DNA from: an uncultured bacterium
GTDB taxonomy: Bacteria; Verrucomicrobiota; Lentisphaeria; Oligosphaerales; Oligosphaeraceae
Direction of reading: 5' to 3'
NCBI GenBank assembly: GCA_902783355.1
Contig: CACZQQ010000438.1
Coordinates: 1 to 6,443, forward strand
DNA length: 6,443 nucleotides
Shown here: positions 1 through 6,443 of the stretch, piece after piece
Position numbering within the stretch: the stretch's first letter is position 1
How the letters are laid out: each line of letters opens with the position of its first letter
The notes under the pieces: model-generated
Seen by the model: only the letters and a program-made list of their open reading frames with translations
What the model was told of the DNA's origin: nothing
Database searches by the model: none
Program-made: the position numbers and the translations under genes

Positions 1-245
<245 letters not shown>

Positions 246-274
246 TCAGAAGCAAACGAAAAACCATCGCTTTT

Positions 275-338
275 CGCGCGCGAGAGCGCGCACTTGCGCG
301 TACACGCGCATAATATAATATGTACGCGCGCGTACGCG
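275..338 (-). promoter_or_regulatory. Probable gyrB promoter region within alternating purine-pyrimidine DNA
   Basis: This lies between the upstream terminator and gyrB, where a promoter is needed. On the minus strand an AT-rich core (321-310) offers overlapping -10-like hexamers: TATTAT at 320-315, TATATT at 317-312 and TATTAT at 315-310. No acceptable -35 hexamer sits 16-18 nt upstream, since that space is CG-alternating sequence. The core is flanked by an 8-bp inverted repeat, GCGCGTAC at 296-303 and GTACGCGC at 322-329, with a second copy of GCGCGTAC at 328-335. The 14-bp stretch 322-335 is a perfect palindrome. Strict purine-pyrimidine alternation runs over 295-312 and 318-338. A small GCGCGC/GAGA-loop hairpin lies at 276-291. 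The promoter call is inferred from position and the AT core; the start site is not known. Confidence 0.5.
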
Positions 339-361
339 AGGGCAGAATAGAGTTTTTTGAC

Positions 362-411
362 AAAAAAACCGCCTGCCAGGTCCGTTTTTCCACGGCCTGC
401 GCTTCAGGCGG
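362..411 (-). terminator. Intrinsic terminator after the Nif3-family gene
   Basis: Read on the minus strand, a 7-bp outer stem CCGCCTG/CAGGCGG (411-405 with 375-369) encloses a second stem. That inner stem is CAGG plus CCGT pairing with ACGG plus CCTG (399-392 with 385-377, one bulged base at 381). The outer stem is followed directly by seven T residues (368-362). This is a textbook rho-independent terminator. It lies 35 nt after the stop of the Nif3-family gene and separates that transcription unit from gyrB. Confidence 0.85.
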
Positions 412-446
412 CTCCGTCCCTCCAGAAGGCGCGTTTTTCGGCAGAC

Positions 447-1214
447 CTACAATCCCGTCGGGCTGTCGATGAAGACGCACTCTAGCGACGGGAAGGCCTG
501 CTGGACGCTTTTCATGACCGCGCGCGGCCCCGTGGTCTCGGTGGCGTAGTGGCCGGCGGCAATGACGGCCAGGCCTTGCTCTTCCGCATAGTGGTAGTTG
601 GCATGCCCCATCTCGCCGGTCAGCAGGCAGTCGTAGCCCTTGGCGGCCGCCTCGTCGATGGCGAAGGCGCCGCCGCCCGAGACGATGGCGACGCGGCGGA
701 TTCTCCTGCCGGCGAAGTCAAAGACACGGCAATGCGTGTCCAACGCCTTGTCCAGGAAGGCTGCCAGCTCGGCCGCCGTCTTCTCCTGCGGCAGCGCGCC
801 GCCGCAGCCGATGGTGAGGCCGTTGCAGAAGCAGAAGCCCTCGCGGCCTTCGGCGGGAATGCCCAGCATGTCGGCCAGGACGGCGTTGTTGCCGATGACG
901 GGATGCCCGTCCAGCGGCAGATGCATGGCGTAGAGGGAGAGGCCGTTCCGCATGAGCAGGCCGATGCGGCCGGCATTGTAGCCCGTCACAAGGCGGATGC
1001 CGCCGCCCCAGCTGATGCCGTGGTGCGCGAAGACGAAATCCGCGCCCTGCCCTGCCGCCTTGCCAAAGGTCGCCTGGCAGGCGTCCACAACGAAGGCTAT
1101 TTTTGTAACATCTTCCTTACCAAGGACTTGCAATCCATTGTTGGAGGCATCCGTGTTCTTCATCAGTTCGGCGAACTGCGCGTCCAGGAACCCAACCAGC
1201 TCATCGCGTTTCAT
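447..1214 (-). CDS. Nif3/YbgI-family dinuclear metal-centre protein (DUF34)
   Basis: A 255-residue protein of the Nif3/YbgI/DUF34 family, conserved cytosolic proteins that form toroidal hexamers with a two-metal site per subunit. Databases often label the family 'GTP cyclohydrolase I type 2', but the physiological reaction is unsettled. The expected metal ligands are all here: His64-His65 in ADFVFAHHG, Asp102 in MHLPLDGHP, and His222 and Glu226 in AAGHYATE. These correspond to His63, His64, Asp101, His215 and Glu219 of E. coli YbgI, at nearly identical spacing. The ASNNGLQV motif (23-30) and LLTGEMGHANYHYA (197-210) are also family hallmarks. The length is that of the short form without the PII-like middle insert of the roughly 370-residue Bacillus type. 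The ATG at 1214 is chosen over an in-frame GTG at 1220 because the SD is 7 nt upstream of the ATG. The gene begins 2 nt after the mtaB stop, so the two are probably translationally coupled, and it ends 35 nt before a terminator. Confidence 0.93.
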   Translation of the reverse strand: MKRDELVGFLDAQFAELMKNTDASNNGLQVLGKEDVTKIAFVVDACQATFGKAAGQGADFVFAHHGISWGGGIRLVTGYNAGRIGLLMRNGLSLYAMHLPLDGHPVIGNNAVLADMLGIPAEGREGFCFCNGLTIGCGGALPQEKTAAELAAFLDKALDTHCRVFDFAGRRIRRVAIVSGGGAFAIDEAAAKGYDCLLTGEMGHANYHYAEEQGLAVIAAGHYATETTGPRAVMKSVQQAFPSLECVFIDSPTGL

Positions 1215-1216
1215 TG

Positions 1217-2563
1217 TCACTCTCCTCTGATGACGGTGGCGCAGACTTCGCGGGCGCGGGCGTCGCGCACGCCGTCAATGCGGCAGCGCAGGAAGCCGCC
1301 AGTCTGGCGGCCCTCCAGCGCCCCGTCGGTGCAGACCACCTTGATGTAGTTGTCAGACCAGCCATGGAAAATCGGTCTCCCCTCCTCCAGAAGGATTTCC
1401 GCCTCGCCTCCCACCTGCGACCGCAGGAAGCGCTCCGCCTTGGAGGCGGCCAGAGCCAGCAGGGCGGCTTCGCGCCGCGCCACATCCGCGCCAGGCGGCC
1501 GCTTCCATCCGGCGGCCGGCGTCCCGGGCCGCGGCGAATAGCTGAAGACGTGCATCAGCCCCAGAGGAAGGCTCTCCAGAAAATCGTGGCAGCGGCGGAA
1601 GGCGGCCTCGTCCTCGCCAGGGAAGCCGACCATCACATCCGTGCCGATGCAGACGCCGGGCAACTCTTCGGCGGCGCGTCGGACCGTGGCGGCGTATTGG
1701 GCCGTGTCATAGGGGCGCCCCATGCGCTCCAGAATGCCGTCGTCGCCGTATTGAAGCGGCAGATGGAGGAAGCGGCAGAGGCGGCTGTCAGCCTTCATGA
1801 GGTCGACGACCCTGTCCAGCACCGGCCCAGGCTCCGTCGAGCTCAGCCGCAGGCGGAAGCCGTGTTCCGCCGCCGGCCGCAGCGCCAGCAGGCGCTCCAA
1901 TAGCCCCGCCAGGTCGCAGCCGCCGTTGGCGTATGTGGCGACATTGACGCCCGTGATGACAAGCTCGCGGTAGCCGCGCCGCAGAAGCGCCTCCGCCTCG
2001 CGAAGCACATCCCCCAAGTCGCGCGAAACCGCCGGACCGCGCACGTCGGGGACGATGCAGTAGGTGCAGCGGAAGTCGCATCCCTCCTGGATCTTCAGGT
2101 TGGCGCGCGTGCGCTCCGGATTGTCGCCGACGCCTTCCAGACGGAAGCCCTCCGGCAGCCAGGAGCGGCGGAGGACACGCGCCGGCGCTCCTGCGGCCTC
2201 GGCCTCGTGGCGCAGTCTCTCCGGCAGGAGCGGAAGCAGCCGCGCAGGCTTCGGATTGGGCAGCACGAGATCCGCGAGCCCCTCCGCCACGCACGCCTGC
2301 AGCAGCCTCTCGTCCCCGCAGGCGCAGCCGCAGAGGACAATGTAGGCCTCAGGCGCGCGCTTCCGCGCGGCGCGCAGCAGCTGCCGCGTCTTCTGGACGG
2401 CGGTGGCGGTGACGGCGCAGCTGTTCACCAGAAGCAAGTCCGCCGCCTCGCCCCACGGGACGAGCTCAAAGCCCCCCTCCTGCCGCAGCTCCGCCCCCAG
2501 ATGGGCGCTGTCCGCCTGGTTCAGCCGACAGCCTAATGTATGGATGGACGCGCGAAAAGCCAT
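1217..2563 (-). CDS. mtaB: tRNA N6-threonylcarbamoyladenosine (t6A37) methylthiotransferase MtaB
   Basis: A 448-residue radical-SAM methylthiotransferase. MtaB adds a methylthio group to t6A at position 37 of ANN-decoding tRNAs (ms2t6A), which strengthens anticodon pairing. The N-terminal UPF0004 domain carries three cluster cysteines: Cys12 (HTLGCRLNQADS), Cys49 (LLVNSCAVT) and Cys80 (VLCGCACG). The radical-SAM domain has CxxxCxxC at Cys162/Cys166/Cys169 (QEGCDFRCTYCIVP). It continues with the family stretches LVITGVNVATY, FLHLPLQYG, GTDVMVGFPGE and HVFSYSPRPGTPA. The C-terminal TRAM domain is about residues 385-446 and contains GWSDNYIKV. The order, the length near 450 and the SYSPRPGTPA and GWSDNY motifs favour MtaB over MiaB or RimO. 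The ATG at 2563 is preferred over a TTG at 2587, which lies in a hairpin and adds eight residues ahead of the usual N-terminus. Neither start has an SD. The Nif3-family gene follows after 2 nt. Confidence 0.92.
   Translation of the reverse strand: MAFRASIHTLGCRLNQADSAHLGAELRQEGGFELVPWGEAADLLLVNSCAVTATAVQKTRQLLRAARKRAPEAYIVLCGCACGDERLLQACVAEGLADLVLPNPKPARLLPLLPERLRHEAEAAGAPARVLRRSWLPEGFRLEGVGDNPERTRANLKIQEGCDFRCTYCIVPDVRGPAVSRDLGDVLREAEALLRRGYRELVITGVNVATYANGGCDLAGLLERLLALRPAAEHGFRLRLSSTEPGPVLDRVVDLMKADSRLCRFLHLPLQYGDDGILERMGRPYDTAQYAATVRRAAEELPGVCIGTDVMVGFPGEDEAAFRRCHDFLESLPLGLMHVFSYSPRPGTPAAGWKRPPGADVARREAALLALAASKAERFLRSQVGGEAEILLEEGRPIFHGWSDNYIKVVCTDGALEGRQTGGFLRCRIDGVRDARAREVCATVIRGE
1222..1227 (-). 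promoter_or_regulatory. Ribosome binding site of the Nif3-family gene, inside the end of mtaB
   Basis: GAGGAG on the minus strand lies 7 nt before the ATG at 1214. It forms part of the codons for the last residues of MtaB (VIRGE). A ribosome finishing mtaB would be placed at this start, the usual arrangement for translational coupling. It decides ATG 1214 over GTG 1220, which would leave only 1 nt between SD and start. Confidence 0.8.
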
Positions 2564-2576
2564 TTGCGTGAAAGAC

Positions 2577-2618
2577 AAGACGGGCAAGGCAGCCTGCTGG
2601 AGGCCGCCCGCCCGTCTT
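2577..2618 (-). terminator. Long GC-rich hairpin between rpmA and mtaB (terminator or attenuator)
   Basis: On the minus strand a perfect 9-bp stem AAGACGGGC/GCCCGTCTT (2618-2610 with 2585-2577) continues, after small internal loops, into an 8-bp stem GGCGGCCT/AGGCTGCC with one G-U pair (2608-2601 with 2595-2588) and a 5-nt loop. The base is followed by GTCTTTC, a weak U-rich tail. It could terminate the rpoC/rpmA transcript. It ends only 13 nt before the mtaB ATG at 2563, leaving no room for a separate mtaB promoter downstream, so partial read-through (attenuation) is likely. Confidence 0.65.
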
Positions 2619-2622
2619 CATG

Positions 2623-2650
2623 AATCCCCACTTGGGATCTTCGGAATCCC
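2623..2650 (-). promoter_or_regulatory. Three-segment competing hairpin in the rpmA-mtaB gap
   Basis: On the minus strand GGGAT (2650-2646), ATCCC (2638-2634) and GGGAT (within 2629-2623) occur in series. The middle segment can pair with the first (7-nt loop) or the third (5-nt loop), but not both. It sits between the rpmA stop and the long hairpin at 2577-2618. The pairing is seen directly; a regulatory role is inference, and 5-bp stems can arise by chance. Confidence 0.3.
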
Positions 2651-2656
2651 GCGTCC

Positions 2657-2932
2657 CTATTCCGCGGCGGCCGCCTCGGCGGGGGCTTCCAGCGGCAGGA
2701 TGTTGATCTTGCGGGAGGTCTTGACGAACTGCACTTCGCCGTCGATGAGGGCGAAGATGGTGTAGTCGCGGCCCATGCCGACGTTCTTGCCGGGGAAGAA
2801 CTTGGTGCCGCACTGGCGGACGATGATGCTGCCCGCCTTCACCTTCTGGCCGCCATAGGCCTTGACGCCACGGTATTGCGGATTGCTGTCGCGGCCGTTG
2901 CGGCTGGAGGATTGACCCTTTTTATGTGCCAT
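2657..2932 (-). CDS. rpmA: 50S ribosomal protein L27 (bL27)
   Basis: A complete 91-residue bL27, a large-subunit protein whose N-terminal tail reaches the peptidyl-transferase centre and helps position tRNA. The sequence opens with [16 protein letters not shown] and continues with [20 protein letters not shown] (21-40), [15 protein letters not shown] (42-56) and [12 protein letters not shown] (58-69), all diagnostic. It starts directly at MAHKKG, so there is no Firmicutes-type leader needing cleavage by the Prp protease. It ends in a short Ala/Glu-rich extension (about 82-91) and is a few residues longer than the 85-residue E. coli protein. An AGGAG lies 10 nt before the ATG. Its usual partner rplU (L21) is not next to it. 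It lies 136 nt after rpoC instead, with mtaB downstream. Co-transcription with rpoC is possible, but hairpins and a candidate promoter lie between. Confidence 0.97.
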   Translation of the reverse strand: MAHKKGQSSSRNGRDSNPQYRGVKAYGGQKVKAGSIIVRQCGTKFFPGKNVGMGRDYTIFALIDGEVQFVKTSRKINILPLEAPAEAAAAE

Positions 2933-2942
2933 AACTGTGTTG

Positions 2943-2947
2943 CTCCT
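2943..2947 (-). promoter_or_regulatory. Ribosome binding site of rpmA
   Basis: AGGAG on the minus strand, 10 nt upstream of the ATG at 2932. The spacing is slightly long, but it is the only purine-rich SD candidate in the leader. Confidence 0.6.
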
Positions 2948-2988
2948 GTGAGTGAAGTTGTTGGGAGGTTCTGAAAGTAAAACGCAGT

Positions 2989-2994
2989 ACTATA
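2989..2994 (-). promoter_or_regulatory. Candidate -10 box for rpmA
   Basis: TATAGT on the minus strand at 2994-2989 matches TATAAT at five of six bases and would start a transcript about 50 nt before rpmA. The hexamer 17 nt upstream (CGGGCA) matches the -35 consensus at only three positions. The call is weak and rests on position and the -10 match. Confidence 0.3.
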
Positions 2995-3016
2995 ACGCCT
3001 TTGGGCGTTTTTGCCC
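2994..3016 (-). promoter_or_regulatory. Overlapping small hairpins in the rpoC-rpmA gap
   Basis: AACGCC/GGCGTT (3009-3004 with 2999-2994, 4-nt loop) and GGGC/GCCC (3016-3013 with 3006-3003, 6-nt loop) share bases 3004-3006, so only one can form at a time. Neither has a U-run on the minus strand. The first overlaps the candidate -10 box. These may be processing or attenuation structures. No function can be shown from sequence. Confidence 0.3.
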
Positions 3017-3057
3017 GAAGGAACCCCCATTCCGGAAGCCCGAAACGGGGGATTCGG
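3015..3057 (-). terminator. Strong three-part hairpin just after rpoC
   Basis: On the minus strand the arms CCGAA/TTCGG (3057-3053 with 3019-3015), CCCCC/GGGGG (3051-3047 with 3028-3024) and TTTCGG/CCGGAA (3045-3040 with 3035-3030) stack into one long stem, separated by small internal loops, with a GCTT loop. One pair is G-U on the minus strand but C-A on the plus strand, so the fold is better in the rpoC mRNA. No T-run follows on that strand, so it is more likely a 3'-end stabiliser, pause or processing site than a classic terminator. On the plus strand TGC and then five T residues follow the stem (3058-3065), so it could stop antisense transcription entering rpoC. Confidence 0.5.
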
Positions 3058-3068
3058 TGCTTTTTCCG

Positions 3069-6443
<3,375 letters not shown>

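Noticed and set aside
357..362. TTGACA on the plus strand as a -35 box
   Set aside because: The perfect hexamer arises from the terminator T-run and adjoining sequence. There is no -10 at proper spacing, and no plus-strand gene follows. Its minus-strand counterpart TTGTCA (363-358) also lacks a -10 at 16-18 nt.
549..1349. Long plus-strand open frame of 266 codons
   Set aside because: It lies opposite the Nif3-family gene and the end of mtaB, has biased Ala/Arg/Gly-rich low-complexity composition and no recognisable motif. It is a high-GC shadow.
1214..1903. Plus-strand open frame of 229 codons opposite mtaB
   Set aside because: It lacks a convincing SD and any motif, while the opposite strand encodes complete MtaB.
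2564..2587. TTG start for mtaB at 2587
   Set aside because: It would add eight residues before the family N-terminus, has no SD and lies inside the long hairpin. ATG 2563 fits the family better.

Overview
This is a GC-rich window in which every gene I can support lies on the minus strand. In transcription order, from high to low coordinates, they are: the 3' two thirds of rpoC (RNA polymerase beta' subunit, cut by the right edge), rpmA (ribosomal protein L27), mtaB (radical-SAM tRNA methylthiotransferase), a Nif3/YbgI-family dinuclear-metal protein, and the first 70 codons of gyrB (cut by the left edge). All five reading frames are intact and carry the key residues of their families. The plus strand has many long open frames, but these are shadows caused by high GC.

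The organism is a Gram-negative-type bacterium. RpoC carries the large SI3-type insertion inside the trigger loop that Firmicutes and Actinobacteria lack. L27 starts directly at MAHKKG, without the cleaved leader found in Firmicutes. The L27 sequence and high GC suggest the Verrucomicrobiota/Kiritimatiellota/Lentisphaerota side of bacteria, but that is a recollection-based inference at low confidence.

Layout: rpoC ends at 3069. A 136-base gap follows with two strong hairpins and a weak -10-like site, then rpmA with a Shine-Dalgarno (SD) sequence. A 93-base gap separates rpmA from mtaB. It holds a competing-hairpin triplet and a long GC-rich hairpin whose base lies only 13 nt before the SD-less mtaB start. 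mtaB and the Nif3-family gene are translationally coupled: the SD of the second gene is written in the last codons of the first, and stop and start are 2 nt apart. The block ends in a clear intrinsic terminator (362-411). gyrB then has its own leader, with an unusual 64-bp, almost wholly alternating purine-pyrimidine segment around an AT-rich -10-like core.

Functionally this is core information processing: transcription (RpoC), the ribosome (L27 near the peptidyl-transferase centre), tRNA position-37 modification (MtaB), a conserved metal protein of uncertain role, and DNA supercoiling (GyrB). I do not see a mobile element, CRISPR array, toxin-antitoxin pair, defence system or RNA gene. The points worth a second look are regulatory (gyrB promoter architecture, rpmA-mtaB leader) and structural (insertions in RpoC), plus the unusual rpoC-rpmA gene order.
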